Both the position numbers and the translations under genes were made by a program. Shown in pieces: positions 26,350 to 35,254 of a stretch of DNA of 64,000 bases. Below the pieces are notes generated by a model that ran no database searches, was not told the DNA's origin, and was given only the letters and a program-made list of their open reading frames with translations. The stretch comes from Streptomyces violaceusniger (GTDB lineage Bacteria > Actinomycetota > Actinomycetes > Streptomycetales > Streptomycetaceae): assembly GCA_005405945.1 (NCBI GenBank), contig BJHW01000001.1:7750001-7814000 (forward strand), written 5' to 3'. Numbering within the stretch: position 1 is the first letter of the stretch; every line of letters starts with the position of its first letter.

Positions 26350-27789
26350 ATGTCGCAGCCTTCGCTGCCGCCGCACTACCAGCCGTCGCACCAGCCCCCG
26401 CAGCCGCAGGGGGTGCGGCGGGCGCCGTCGCGGGGGTGGCGCTCCAAGCCCGCCCTGAAGCTGATCGCGGGCGGGGCCCTCGCGGCCGTCCTGGTGACCG
26501 GCTGCGGGTCCGGGGACGATGACGACGGCAAGAGCGGCGGCTCGTCGTCCCAGGGCGCCCAGGCGAAGACGCTGGGCAAGGTCGCCATGCCGAAGGTCGG
26601 CAAGGAGACCAACACCATGGGCACCTGGGTGACGGACTCGGCCTTCGTGAAGGGCGACGTCAACAAGATCGTCGGCTACTCGCTCGACGGCGCCAAGCCC
26701 ACGTGGCGGATTCCGCTCGGCGGACAGCTCTGCTGGGCCTCACCGCATATGACCAAGGACGGTCTGACCGCGATCCTGTTCCGGGACGGCGCGGGCGAGG
26801 ACGCGCTGTGCACCAAGGTCGGTCTTGTCGACCTGAAGAAGGGCGAGCTGGTCTGGCAGAAGGAGGGGGCGGACAGCGAGGGCAACGCCGGGGTGCGGTT
26901 CGACGAGGTCACCATCGGTGGTGGCACCGTGGCCGCGGCCGGCACCGGCGGCGGGGGAGCCTGGTCGCTCGACGGCAAGCCGCTGTGGAAGCCCGCGTAC
27001 CTCGCGGACTGCGACGACAACGGCTACGCGGGCGGCGATGACAAGATCGTCGCGATTCGCGGCTGCGACAGCGAGGACTCCAGCACCGAGCGGCTGGAGG
27101 TCCAGACGGTCGACCCCAGGACCCGCGACGTGATGTCGTCCTACAAGCTGGACGAGAAGGTCGAGTACGCGCATGTGATCTCCACCGCGCCGCTCGTCGT
27201 GGCCGTCGACACCGGCGACTCGGACGCCGGGACGGGCACCACGGACCTCCTGACCATCGACGACAGCGGCAAGCAGGGCAAGCTGCTCAGCACCATCGAC
27301 GTGCTGGCCAAGGGCTACCAGCCCAACTGCCCGGCCACGAGCGTGGAGGGCTGCACCGAGGTCGCCCTCGACAAGGCGAGCAGCACCCTCTACCTCGCCT
27401 CGGAGGTGGACGTGGACCACGGCGGCCCGGGGGACCGGATCACCGGCCTGAACCTGAAGACCGGCAAGGAGACCGGGAAGACGAAGATGGCGGAGAACCG
27501 GTCGCTGCTCCCCATCCGGACCGATGACGACGGCTCGCTCCTGGCCTACCTGGGCTCCACGTACAGCGAGGCGGGCGGGGTCGTGCGCGTCGATGCCAAG
27601 GACTTCGCGATGGAGACGCTGCAGACCCACCCGGAGGACATGAAGGACGCGGAGTCCGGCATGGACATCTACGGCGACTGCACCATGATCTACACCGGCA
27701 AGAAGCTCTACATCGGCGACAACAAGGCGACCAGGCCCACCAGCGGCGACGGCGCGGGCCGCCCGCTGGCCATCGTGTTCGGAGCCTGA
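26350..27789 (+). CDS. Secreted lipoprotein with PQQ-like beta-propeller repeats
   Basis: The 479-residue protein has an unusually long N-terminal cytosolic tail rich in Pro/Gln, then a lipoprotein signal (KLIAGGALAAVLVTGCGSGDDDD; Cys near residue 55). The mature part has repeated strands of PQQ/YWTD-like type such as VNKIVGYSLDGAKPTWRIPLGGQ and LVDLKKGELVWQKEG, suggesting a beta-propeller on the outer face of the membrane. Start ATG at 26350 after CCAGGAG. The upstream 26160-26345 is AT-richer than average and should carry the promoter. Similar proteins are common in Streptomyces; function unknown. Confidence 0.8.
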   Translation: MSQPSLPPHYQPSHQPPQPQGVRRAPSRGWRSKPALKLIAGGALAAVLVTGCGSGDDDDGKSGGSSSQGAQAKTLGKVAMPKVGKETNTMGTWVTDSAFVKGDVNKIVGYSLDGAKPTWRIPLGGQLCWASPHMTKDGLTAILFRDGAGEDALCTKVGLVDLKKGELVWQKEGADSEGNAGVRFDEVTIGGGTVAAAGTGGGGAWSLDGKPLWKPAYLADCDDNGYAGGDDKIVAIRGCDSEDSSTERLEVQTVDPRTRDVMSSYKLDEKVEYAHVISTAPLVVAVDTGDSDAGTGTTDLLTIDDSGKQGKLLSTIDVLAKGYQPNCPATSVEGCTEVALDKASSTLYLASEVDVDHGGPGDRITGLNLKTGKETGKTKMAENRSLLPIRTDDDGSLLAYLGSTYSEAGGVVRVDAKDFAMETLQTHPEDMKDAESGMDIYGDCTMIYTGKKLYIGDNKATRPTSGDGAGRPLAIVFGA

Positions 27790-27799
27790 GCCAGGTCCG

Positions 27800-28525
27800 T
27801 CACGTCGCCGTCCGTGTCACGCGCACCGCTCGCACCAGCCGTATATAGCGGTCCCAGTCCCAGTGGCGGCCGGGGTCGGTGTGATCGGTGCCCGGCACCT
27901 CCACATGGCCGACGATGTGCTCGCGGTCCCGAGGGATGTCGTACCGCTCGCAGATCGACGCGGTCAGCCGTGCCGAGGCGCGGTACATCGCGTCCGTGAA
28001 CGAGCTCGGCTTGCTCACGAACCCCTCGTGCTCGATGCCGATACTGCGCTCGTTGTACGAGCGGTTGCCCGCGTGGAACGCCACGTCCAGCTCCCGGACC
28101 ATCTGCGCGATATGCCCGTCGCGGCGCACCACATAGTGCGCCGCGGCGCGGTGTCCGGGATCCCGGAAGACCCGCACCGCGTCGTCGAAACTGCCCTGGA
28201 CCACATGGATCACCACCCGGTCGATGGCGTAGTCGTCCGGGCGGTCCGCCCACCGCCAGTTCGCGCCCGAGGCCGCGATCCACTCCGCGCCCGGCTGATC
28301 GACCGCGCCCGCCTTACGGGGTTTGTCGACCCCGGGCAGCCGCCACCACATCCGGGACAGCTCGTCCCGCGCGGCATAGGCCGCGACACCCGCGCCGAGA
28401 CCGGCCGCCGAGCCGCCGATCAGGAGGGTGCGCCTGCTGACGCGGCGTCCACCGCCGGTCGTGGTCTCGCTCACGGAACGCTCAACGCGCGGGGGAGGGC
28501 GTCGGGTTCCGGCCGCCGGGATCAT
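27800..28525 (-). CDS. Tat-exported N-acetylmuramoyl-L-alanine amidase (Amidase_2)
   Basis: Cleaves the lactyl-peptide bond of peptidoglycan. The 241-residue precursor has a twin-arginine signal (RRVSRRTLLIGGSAAGLGAGVAAY, residues about 28-52). The type 2 amidase domain shows the first zinc His in RVVIHVVQGS, AAHYVVRRDGHIAQMV, VAFHAGN, the catalytic-region IGIEHEG, and HVEVPGTDHTDPG with the C-terminal zinc ligands. Start ATG at 28525 with AGGG eight bases upstream; GTG at 28474 is an alternative that keeps the signal. It is convergent with the lipoprotein gene, 10 bases apart. Confidence 0.92.
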   Translation of the reverse strand: MIPAAGTRRPPPRVERSVSETTTGGGRRVSRRTLLIGGSAAGLGAGVAAYAARDELSRMWWRLPGVDKPRKAGAVDQPGAEWIAASGANWRWADRPDDYAIDRVVIHVVQGSFDDAVRVFRDPGHRAAAHYVVRRDGHIAQMVRELDVAFHAGNRSYNERSIGIEHEGFVSKPSSFTDAMYRASARLTASICERYDIPRDREHIVGHVEVPGTDHTDPGRHWDWDRYIRLVRAVRVTRTAT

Positions 28526-28668
28526 GGCGGGAACCCTACGCTCCGGGCGGTGGCCCTCTGGCCCTCCGGGTAGATGAACGTTGAACTGTCTATGAGGTGT
28601 TGCGGATCTCGTTCCCGTGGAACGTATCCGCTGGAATGTGTCCATCCGCTCGACGAGGAGCTGACGGT

Positions 28669-29580
28669 ATGCGCATCGGATTCGCCCTCCCCCAGTTCGG
28701 GCCGCTCGCCCACCACCCCGAGGACATCGCACGGTTCGCGCGCCAGGCCGAGGAGCTCGGCGCGGACAGCCTGTGGGTCGGGGACCGCCTGCTCGCCCCG
28801 GTCGACCCGATCGTCGGCTACGCGGGCACCGATGTGATCCCGCCCGAATTCCGCGCCGCGCTGGACCCCTTCGCCGTCCTGGCCACCGCCGCCGCGGCCA
28901 CCGAGCGGGTCGAGCTCGGCACCGATGTGATCAACGCCCCCTGGTACCCGCCCGCGCTGCTCGCCCGCTCCCTCACCACCGTCGATCTGCTGAGCGCGGG
29001 CCGGCTGCTGGTCGGGCTCGGCACCGGCTGGTCGCCCGAGGAGTACGAGGCGGTCGACGTCCCCATGACCGAGCGCGGCCGGCGCCTGGACGAATGCCTC
29101 GACGCCCTGGAGGCCTGGTGGACCCGGAACCCGGTCGAGTACCGCGGCGACCACTGGACCGTGCCCGCCTCCCACGTGGACCTCAAACCCGCCTCGCGCC
29201 CCCGCCCGCCCGTCTACCTCGCCGCCTTCGCGCCCGCGGCCATGCGCCGGGTGGCCCGGCGCGCCGACGGCTGGCTGCCCATCGCGGTCGTCCCGGCCAC
29301 GTCCGGAGCCCCCGACCCCGTCGCCGCCCTCGCCGAGCGGCTGCCCGGGGTGCGGGAAGCGGTCGAGCGGGAGGGCCGGGACCCGGCGGCGTTCGACGCG
29401 ATCCTGCGCGTCAACCCGAGCGCCGACGCCTCCGTGGACGACATCGCGACGACCCTGGTCCGGGCCGAGCGGGAGGCGGGTATCCAGCACGCCTTCGTCG
29501 ATCTGATCTACCTCGGGAAGGACGCCGACCAGGCCCTGGACCTGGTCCAGCGGGTGCTGGAGCGGGCGCGGGCGAGCTGA
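28669..29580 (+). CDS. LLM-class (F420-dependent type) oxidoreductase
   Basis: The 303-residue protein is a luciferase-like monooxygenase-fold enzyme: MRIGFALPQFGPLAHHPEDIARFARQAEELGADSLWVGDRL at the N-terminus, VELGTDVINAPWYPPALLARSLTTVDLLSAGRLLVGLGTGWSPEEYEA in the middle. In actinobacteria this subgroup generally uses F420 rather than FMN. Start ATG at 28669 has GAGGAG eight bases upstream. Substrate unknown. Confidence 0.9.
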   Translation: MRIGFALPQFGPLAHHPEDIARFARQAEELGADSLWVGDRLLAPVDPIVGYAGTDVIPPEFRAALDPFAVLATAAAATERVELGTDVINAPWYPPALLARSLTTVDLLSAGRLLVGLGTGWSPEEYEAVDVPMTERGRRLDECLDALEAWWTRNPVEYRGDHWTVPASHVDLKPASRPRPPVYLAAFAPAAMRRVARRADGWLPIAVVPATSGAPDPVAALAERLPGVREAVEREGRDPAAFDAILRVNPSADASVDDIATTLVRAEREAGIQHAFVDLIYLGKDADQALDLVQRVLERARAS

Positions 29581-29650
29581 GCGGGGCGGTGGCCGGTCGC
29601 TCCTTACCCATTTAGCCGTTGTCCATGCGGCGACTTATGCTGGCCGGGTT

Positions 29651-30802
29651 ATGACTGACTTCCCCGGTGCGCCCACAGGTCCCCGCGACGGCCGTCGGCT
29701 GCGCGTCCTCGCCGCCATGTCCGGCGGTGTGGACTCCGCGGTCGCCGCCGCGCGGGCGGCCGAGGCGGGCCACGATGTGACCGGCGTCCATCTCGCGCTC
29801 TCCGCCAACCCGCAGTCGTTCCGCACCGGCGCCCGTGGCTGTTGCACCATCGAGGACTCCCGGGACGCCCGGCGGGCCGCCGATGTGATCGGCATCCCCT
29901 TCTATGTGTGGGACCTCGCCGAGCGCTTCCGCGAGGACGTGGTCGAGGACTTCATCGCCGAGTACGAGGCGGGCCGCACCCCCAATCCGTGTCTGCGCTG
30001 CAACGAGAAGATCAAGTTCGCGGCGCTGCTGGACAAGGCCATCGCCCTCGGCTTCGACGCCGTCTGCACCGGGCACTACGCCACGATCGTGGAGCGCGAG
30101 GACGGCTCGCGCGAGCTGCACCGCGCCAGCGACATGGCCAAGGACCAGTCCTACGTCCTCGGCGTGCTCGACGAGCGCCAGCTCGCCCACGCGATGTTCC
30201 CCCTCGGCGACACCCTGACCACCAAGGACGAGATCCGCGCGGAGGCGGAGCGGCGGGGCCTGGCCGTGGCCAAGAAGCCCGACAGCCATGACATCTGCTT
30301 CATCGCCGACGGCGACACCCAGGGCTTCCTGGCCCAGCACCTGGGCACGGCCGAGGGCGACATCGTCGACGAGGACGGGCACAAGCTGGGCACCCACGAG
30401 GGCGCGTACGGCTTCACCATCGGCCAGCGCAAGGGGCTGCGCATCGGCCATCCGGCGCCCGACGGCAAGCCGCGCTATGTCCTGGACATCTCCCCGGTGA
30501 ACAACACGGTCACGGTCGGCCCCGTCGAGGCCCTGGACGTCACCGCCCTCACCGCCATCAAGCCGCGCTGGTGCGGGGCCCCTCCGGTGGGCCCGGGCAC
30601 CTACACCGCCCAGCTGCGCGCACATGGCGGCGAAACCGAGGTGATGGCCGAGCGAATCGGGGAAACCGAGCTGCGGGTGACCTTCACCGAGCCGGTGCGG
30701 GGCGTGGCGCCCGGGCAGGCGATCGTGCTCTACGACGACACCCGGGTGGTCGGCTCCGCGACCATCGCCGCGACCGAGCGCGCCCAGGCGGTCGCCTCGT
30801 AG
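29651..30802 (+). CDS. mnmA: tRNA-specific 2-thiouridylase
   Basis: Adenylates and thiolates the wobble uridine (U34) of tRNA(Lys/Glu/Gln). The 383-residue protein has the PP-loop AAMSGGVDSAVAA, the actinobacterial insertion GARGCCTIEDSRDARRAAD, the nucleophile cysteine in TPNPCLRCNEKIKFAALL and the partner cysteine in DSHDICFIADGD, then a C-terminal beta domain. Start ATG at 29651; TTAGCC and TATGCT with an 18-base spacer end nine bases before it, so the leader is very short. Confidence 0.97.
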   Translation: MTDFPGAPTGPRDGRRLRVLAAMSGGVDSAVAAARAAEAGHDVTGVHLALSANPQSFRTGARGCCTIEDSRDARRAADVIGIPFYVWDLAERFREDVVEDFIAEYEAGRTPNPCLRCNEKIKFAALLDKAIALGFDAVCTGHYATIVEREDGSRELHRASDMAKDQSYVLGVLDERQLAHAMFPLGDTLTTKDEIRAEAERRGLAVAKKPDSHDICFIADGDTQGFLAQHLGTAEGDIVDEDGHKLGTHEGAYGFTIGQRKGLRIGHPAPDGKPRYVLDISPVNNTVTVGPVEALDVTALTAIKPRWCGAPPVGPGTYTAQLRAHGGETEVMAERIGETELRVTFTEPVRGVAPGQAIVLYDDTRVVGSATIAATERAQAVAS

Positions 30803-30930
30803 ACCCCGGATCCCCAGGTGAATATCCGCTTTTGGCGAGAAAGAAGCCGAAAGTCAGGATCGGGTGGTTGATCTCCGTTTGGCGCGATCAGTTTCTCTGA
30901 AATTAACGTGCGTCCGGTCATTCCGGTGGC

Positions 30931-32685
30931 ATGCGTCACGTGAATCCGGGAATGCGCCCGGCGGACACGGGTGCCGTGGTCCGCTGTCTCAGCACCGGAG
31001 GTTCCGTTATTTCTGCGCAACCTGTACAGAAATTTGGCGACAATCCAGTTGATGTCAGGGACACTGATCACTACACAGAGGAGTACGTACCCAGCTTCGT
31101 CGAAAAGTGGGACTCGCTGATCGATTGGGACCGGAGGTCGGAGAGCGAGGGTACGTTCTTCATCGACCTGCTGCGCGAGCGCGGCGTCAAGAAGGTCCTG
31201 GACGTGGCCACCGGGACCGGCTTCCATTCCGTCCGGCTGCTCGAGGCCGGATTCGAGACCGTGAGCGCCGACGGCAGTGCGGAGATGCTCGCCCAGGCAT
31301 TCTCCAACGGGCTCAAGCACGGTGACCACATCCTCCGCGTCGTCCAGGCCGACTGGCGCTGGCTCAACCGCGACGCCCACGGCGAGTACGACGCCATCGT
31401 CTGTCTCGGGAACTCCTTCACGCATCTGTTCTCCGAGCGCGACCGGCGCAAGGCGCTCGCGGAGTTCTACGCGATGCTCAAGCACGACGGAATCCTGATC
31501 CTGGACCAGCGCAACTACGACGCGATCCTCGATCGCGGCTACAGCAGCAAGCATGTGTACTACTACTGCGGAGAAGACGTCGCCGTCGAGCCGGAGTACG
31601 TGGACGAGGGGCTGGTGCGCATGCGCTACAGCTTCCCCGACGAATCCGTCTACCACCTCAACATGTTTCCGCTGCGCAAGGACTACACGCGCAGGCTGTT
31701 GCAGGAGGTCGGCTTCCAGCGGATCGAGACCTACGGCGACTTCCAGCACACCTACCGGGAGGAGCGGCCCGACTTCTTCATCCACGTCGCGGAGAAGGAG
31801 TACCGCACGACGGAGGAGCCGGTCGGCCCGATCGGTTCGGCCACGGCGAACGGGGAGTACGCGGGAGCCGTGGGCACCGCCCGCGACTACTACAACTCCG
31901 CGGACGCCGACGCCTTCTACTGGAGTGTCTGGGGCGGCGAGGACATCCACATCGGCATCTACGACCGGCCCGACGAGCCGATCGCCGAGGCCAGCAGGCG
32001 CACCGTGGCCCGGATGGCCGGTCAGCTGGACCTGACCGAGTCCTCCGTCGTCCTCGACCTCGGAGCGGGCTTCGGCGGCTCGGCGCGCTATCTGGCCGAG
32101 ACGTACGGCTGCCGCGTCCTCGCGCTCAACCTCAGCGAGGTGGAGAACGAACGCCATCGCGCGCTGAACGCCGAGCGCGGGCTGTCCGAGGCCATCGAGG
32201 TGATGGACGGCTCCTTCGAGTCCATCCCGCTGCCGGACGACAGCGTCGACGTCGTCTGGTCGCAGGACGCGTTCCTGCACAGCGGCAACCGCGCCCGCCC
32301 CCTGGAGGAGGCCGCCCGCGTGCTGCGCCCCGGCGGTCACCTCATCTTCACCGACCCCATGGCGGCCGACGGCTGCCCCGCCGAAACCCTCCGCCCCATC
32401 CTGGACCGCATCCATCTGGAGACCATGGGGTCGCCCGAGTTCTACCGCCACGAACTGGCGCGGCTCGGCTTCGTCGAGGTCGGCGGCGGCTTCCAGGAGT
32501 ACCGCGAGCATCTGATCACCCACTACGCCCGGGTCCTGGAGGAAACCCGGCGCCAGGAGGCGGACGGCCTGACGGAGCGCGTCAGCGCCGAGTACCTGGC
32601 CCACATGAAGAAAGGTCTCAGCAATTGGGTCCAGGGCGGCAGAAACCGCCATGTGACCTGGGGAATCTTCCACTTCACCCGCTGA
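30931..32685 (+). CDS. Fused glycine/sarcosine N-methyltransferase and sarcosine/dimethylglycine N-methyltransferase (betaine synthesis)
   Basis: Two SAM-dependent methyltransferase domains in one chain. The first (to about residue 290) has VLDVATGTGFHSVRLLEAGF and YDAIVCLGNSFTHLF, characteristic of glycine/sarcosine methyltransferase. The second begins ARDYYNSADADAFYWSVWGGEDIHIGIY and has VVLDLGAGFGGSARYLA and VWSQDAFLHSGNR, characteristic of sarcosine/dimethylglycine methyltransferase. Together they would turn glycine into betaine with three SAM, as in the fused enzyme of Actinopolyspora halophila. I list the ATG at 30931, but a perfect GGAGG (30997-31001) lies seven bases before an ATT at 31009 (ISAQPVQKFGDN), so a rare ATT start is possible. 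A terminator follows. Confidence 0.9.
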   Translation: MRHVNPGMRPADTGAVVRCLSTGGSVISAQPVQKFGDNPVDVRDTDHYTEEYVPSFVEKWDSLIDWDRRSESEGTFFIDLLRERGVKKVLDVATGTGFHSVRLLEAGFETVSADGSAEMLAQAFSNGLKHGDHILRVVQADWRWLNRDAHGEYDAIVCLGNSFTHLFSERDRRKALAEFYAMLKHDGILILDQRNYDAILDRGYSSKHVYYYCGEDVAVEPEYVDEGLVRMRYSFPDESVYHLNMFPLRKDYTRRLLQEVGFQRIETYGDFQHTYREERPDFFIHVAEKEYRTTEEPVGPIGSATANGEYAGAVGTARDYYNSADADAFYWSVWGGEDIHIGIYDRPDEPIAEASRRTVARMAGQLDLTESSVVLDLGAGFGGSARYLAETYGCRVLALNLSEVENERHRALNAERGLSEAIEVMDGSFESIPLPDDSVDVVWSQDAFLHSGNRARPLEEAARVLRPGGHLIFTDPMAADGCPAETLRPILDRIHLETMGSPEFYRHELARLGFVEVGGGFQEYREHLITHYARVLEETRRQEADGLTERVSAEYLAHMKKGLSNWVQGGRNRHVTWGIFHFTR

Positions 32686-32703
32686 CCCGGGGGTGACCCC
32701 GCC

Positions 32704-32749
32704 GGGTGGCCGGGGCGGCGGGCTCCGAGGCCCGCCACCCCGGCCACCC
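32704..32749. terminator. Bidirectional terminator between convergent genes
   Basis: GGGTGGCCGGGG pairs with CCCCGGCCACCC, and inside, after a one-base mismatch, GGCGGGC pairs with GCCCGCC around a short loop. It lies between the betaine methyltransferase stop (32685) and the merR stop (32758), and serves both strands. Confidence 0.85.
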
Positions 32750-32757
32750 CGGGGCGC

Positions 32758-33735
32758 TCACCGGGCGTTCGCGGTCAGGGGGAGACCCGCGACCCGGTGG
32801 TGCAGGGCGGCGAGCGGTGCCGCGAGGTGCCCTTGGCCGGAGGTCGCGGATTTCGGCGGGGTCTCGCCGGTGATGACGAGGGCCTGTCGCCAGTAGCGCA
32901 GCGAGAACGAACCGGTGCGCGCCCCGCGGCGGAACAGGGCGCGCAGACGCGCGCGGAACGCCGGTGTGTCGTCGTGGCCGTCGACGCGCGCGTAGGCGCG
33001 CACGAAGTGGCCGTGCGCTTCGGCGAGCCGGTGCGGGCAGTCGGCCGCCAGGGCCTCACCAGCCAGCGCGCAGGCGTCCAGGAGGCCGGCGTAGAACGAC
33101 GCCACGTCGCCCACCTGGTGGGGCTGCGGCTGGCGGCGCCGGTCGTCCGCGGTGGCCAGGGCATGCAGCTCGGCGTAGGCGAGGACGGTCGCGGTGGTCG
33201 GGGCGGCCGGTGGCGTGGGCACCGCGCCGTCGATGACGGCCTGGGCGAGGCGGCGCGGCAGTCCGGCCGGAAGCGCCCAGTGCCAGTACCGCACCAGCCG
33301 GTCGTGGGCGTCGTCCGGCTTGCCCACCCCGGCGAGCAGGGCGAGGCGGGGCAGCCGTTCGGGCGCGGGGCAGTCGTCCAGCGCGCGCAGCGTGGCCCGG
33401 CGCCAGGTGAGCGCGCGCAACTGCTCCCGCACCGCGTCCAGTTCACGGCCGACGAGCTCACCCAGCGACCGTTCCCCCGCCATGACCGCGGCGATCGCGG
33501 CGATGGGCGTGCCGAGCGCGCGGAGGCGCTGGATCAACTGGAGCCTGGGCAGCGCGTCCGCGGCGTATCTGCGGTGGCCGCCCGGGCTGCGTCCGCTCTC
33601 GGGCAGCAGCCCGGCGTCCGAGTAGTAGCGGACGGTCTTCACCGGCAGTCCGGTGCGCGCGGCCAGCTCGCCGATGCCCATCGTGTCGCCGCCCTGGGTG
33701 CCGTCCTGGGTGCTGTCCTGGGAGCCGTCCGTCAC
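32758..33735 (-). CDS. MerR-family transcriptional regulator
   Basis: The 325-residue protein begins with the MerR winged helix: MGIGELAARTGLPVKTVRYYSDAGLLPESGRSPGGHRRYAADALPRLQLIQRLRALGTPI. A long C-terminal helical domain of about 200 residues (FYAGLLDACALAGEALAADC and on) has no visible metal-binding cysteines and is probably a small-molecule sensor. GTG at 33735 (with GGAGG 13 to 17 bases upstream) adds a repetitive DGTQDSTQDG leader; ATG at 33681 is the alternative. It is divergent from the glycosyltransferase gene, whose expression it probably controls. Confidence 0.88.
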   Translation of the reverse strand: MTDGSQDSTQDGTQGGDTMGIGELAARTGLPVKTVRYYSDAGLLPESGRSPGGHRRYAADALPRLQLIQRLRALGTPIAAIAAVMAGERSLGELVGRELDAVREQLRALTWRRATLRALDDCPAPERLPRLALLAGVGKPDDAHDRLVRYWHWALPAGLPRRLAQAVIDGAVPTPPAAPTTATVLAYAELHALATADDRRRQPQPHQVGDVASFYAGLLDACALAGEALAADCPHRLAEAHGHFVRAYARVDGHDDTPAFRARLRALFRRGARTGSFSLRYWRQALVITGETPPKSATSGQGHLAAPLAALHHRVAGLPLTANAR

Positions 33736-33741
33736 CGTTGC

Positions 33742-33773
33742 TTGAACCTCCACCGCGCAGGAGCCCTTAGGGT
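33742..33773 (+). promoter_or_regulatory. Candidate MerR-type promoter in the divergent region
   Basis: TTGAAC (33742-33747) and TAGGGT (33768-33773) are separated by 20 bases, longer than usual, with a CTCC/GGAG dyad in the spacer. Overlong spacers with central dyads are the hallmark of MerR-activated promoters. It points toward the glycosyltransferase gene and overlaps the start of merR. Confidence 0.4.
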
Positions 33774-33934
33774 CCTTCTGACGGATCTCCGCGGCGTCGC
33801 GGAGCCCGGCACGCCCTCTCGCCGCACCGCACGAAAGCCCGAGTAGCTCCGCTACGAGGGCCTCCGCGCGGCACGCCGAGAGCACGCCCCGGACGCCGCT
33901 CCTTCCTCCACGGAGATCCGCCAGAAGGACCCTA
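33768..33934. repeat. 167-bp nested palindromic element between merR and the glycosyltransferase gene
   Basis: The outer arms are a 24-bp inverted repeat with one mismatch: TAGGGTCCTTCTG and on at 33768-33791, complement at 33911-33934 ending CAGAAGGACCCTA. Inner arms GCGGCGTC (33791-33798) and GACGCCGC (33892-33899) also pair, and the centre holds the hairpin GCCC-GA-GTAGC-TCC-GCTAC-GA-GGGC (33837-33861). The centre of the outer arms and that of the hairpin coincide within two bases. No open frame of note is inside. It could be a miniature mobile element or a long regulatory palindrome. Confidence 0.75.
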
Positions 33935-33999
33935 GCGTCCGTGGCGAACGCCGTCGTCCGGGTGCGCCCCGGGCGGCGCTCGCCGAGGAGGATCATCAC

Positions 34000-35217
34000 A
34001 TGCGGATTCTGATCGTGACTGCCGGTTCACGCGGGGACGTCGCTCCGTACACGGGCCTGGGGCGGCGTCTGGTGGAGGCCGGTCATGAGGTGGCCGTGGC
34101 CGCGCACCCGCCCTTCGCCGGGCTCATCGACGGATGCGGCCTGGACCACCGGCCGTTGCCGGGCGATCCCCGGGAGTTGATCCGCGCCAGGGCGCGGGCG
34201 GCCTCGTGGGACGAGGCGCGGGCGGCGATGGCGGCGTTCCTGGACCGGCTCGCCGACGGGGTGGCGGCGGCGGTGGCGGACGGGGCCGACCTGGTGCTCA
34301 CCGCGTTCGGCCCGGCGGCGCTCAGCCGGGTGGCCGGTGAGGCGTCCGGCGTCCCCGTCATCGGAGCCTTTCTCGCACCGGCCTGTGCCACGAGGGAGTT
34401 CCCGCTCGCCGGTGCGACGGACGCCGACGACCTCGGGCCGGACGGCAATCTGGCGGCGGGGCAGCGGCTGCTGGCGGATGCCGGAGCGCTCCAGGCGGCC
34501 GCCGTGGCGGGGCTGCGCACCCGGCTCGGGCTGCCGCCCGCCACCGCGCGGACGACCGGAGCGGACCTCCGGCCGGTCTTCCACGGCTTCAGCCCGCTGG
34601 TCGTACCGCGCCCGGCGGACTGGCCGTCCGGGGTGGAGGTCGCCGGTTACTGGTGGCCCGCCCGGCCCCGGGACTGGCGGCCCCCGGCCGAGCTGGTCGA
34701 CTTCCTCCAGGCCGGTCCGCCGCCGGTGTTCATCGGGTTCGGCAGCATGGCGCCGGGCGAGGGGGAGCGGCTGGGCGGGCTGGTGACGGCGGCGGTGGCC
34801 CGGGCGGGGGTGCGCGCGGTAGTGCAGGCGGGATGGGCCGGGCTGACGGCGGCCGGGGACGACGTCCTGGCGGTCGGCGACCTCCCGCACGACTGGCTGT
34901 TCCCGCGCACGGCCGCCGTCGTCCACCACGCCGGAGCGGGCACCACCGCGGCCGGACTGCGCGCCGGGGTGCCCACGGTGCCGGTGCCCGCCATGGCCGA
35001 CCAGCCGTTCTGGGCGGCACGACTCCACCGCCTCGGAGTCGCCTCCCGCCCGCTGCCGCTCGACGCTCTCACCGCCGAATCCCTCGCCACGGCGATCACG
35101 ACCTGCCTGACCGACCCCGCCCTCCGCCGCCGGGCGGCGGAGCTCGCCGAGGCCATCGCCGGGGAGGACGGCGCGACGGCGGTGCTGGGCCATGTCGGCG
35201 CGGTGGGCAAGAGGTAA
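34000..35217 (+). CDS. Macrolide-type glycosyltransferase (GT1/UGT family)
   Basis: The 405-residue GT-B protein begins MRILIVTAGSRGDVAPYTGLGRRLVEAGHEVAVAAHPPF, typical of GT1 enzymes acting on natural products or sterols, and carries the C-terminal donor-site signature PHDWLFPRTAAVVHHAGAGTTAAGLRAGVPTVPVPAMADQPFWAARLHRLG. It may inactivate macrolide-like compounds or decorate a metabolite; the acceptor is unknown. GAGGAGG precedes the ATG at 34000. Divergence from a MerR regulator fits inducible detoxification. Confidence 0.92.
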   Translation: MRILIVTAGSRGDVAPYTGLGRRLVEAGHEVAVAAHPPFAGLIDGCGLDHRPLPGDPRELIRARARAASWDEARAAMAAFLDRLADGVAAAVADGADLVLTAFGPAALSRVAGEASGVPVIGAFLAPACATREFPLAGATDADDLGPDGNLAAGQRLLADAGALQAAAVAGLRTRLGLPPATARTTGADLRPVFHGFSPLVVPRPADWPSGVEVAGYWWPARPRDWRPPAELVDFLQAGPPPVFIGFGSMAPGEGERLGGLVTAAVARAGVRAVVQAGWAGLTAAGDDVLAVGDLPHDWLFPRTAAVVHHAGAGTTAAGLRAGVPTVPVPAMADQPFWAARLHRLGVASRPLPLDALTAESLATAITTCLTDPALRRRAAELAEAIAGEDGATAVLGHVGAVGKR

Positions 35218-35254
35218 GGCCGGGCATGGCGACAGGACGTCGAGGGATCCCGGC

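Noticed and set aside
30730..32673. Long minus-strand frame opposite the methyltransferase fusion
   Set aside because: Shadow frame; the plus strand carries two clear methyltransferase domains.
32758..35217. MerR, glycosyltransferase and nearby methyltransferase considered as a biosynthetic gene cluster
   Set aside because: No core biosynthetic enzyme is present, and the methyltransferase is a betaine-synthesis type closed by a terminator. A resistance/detoxification pair is simpler.
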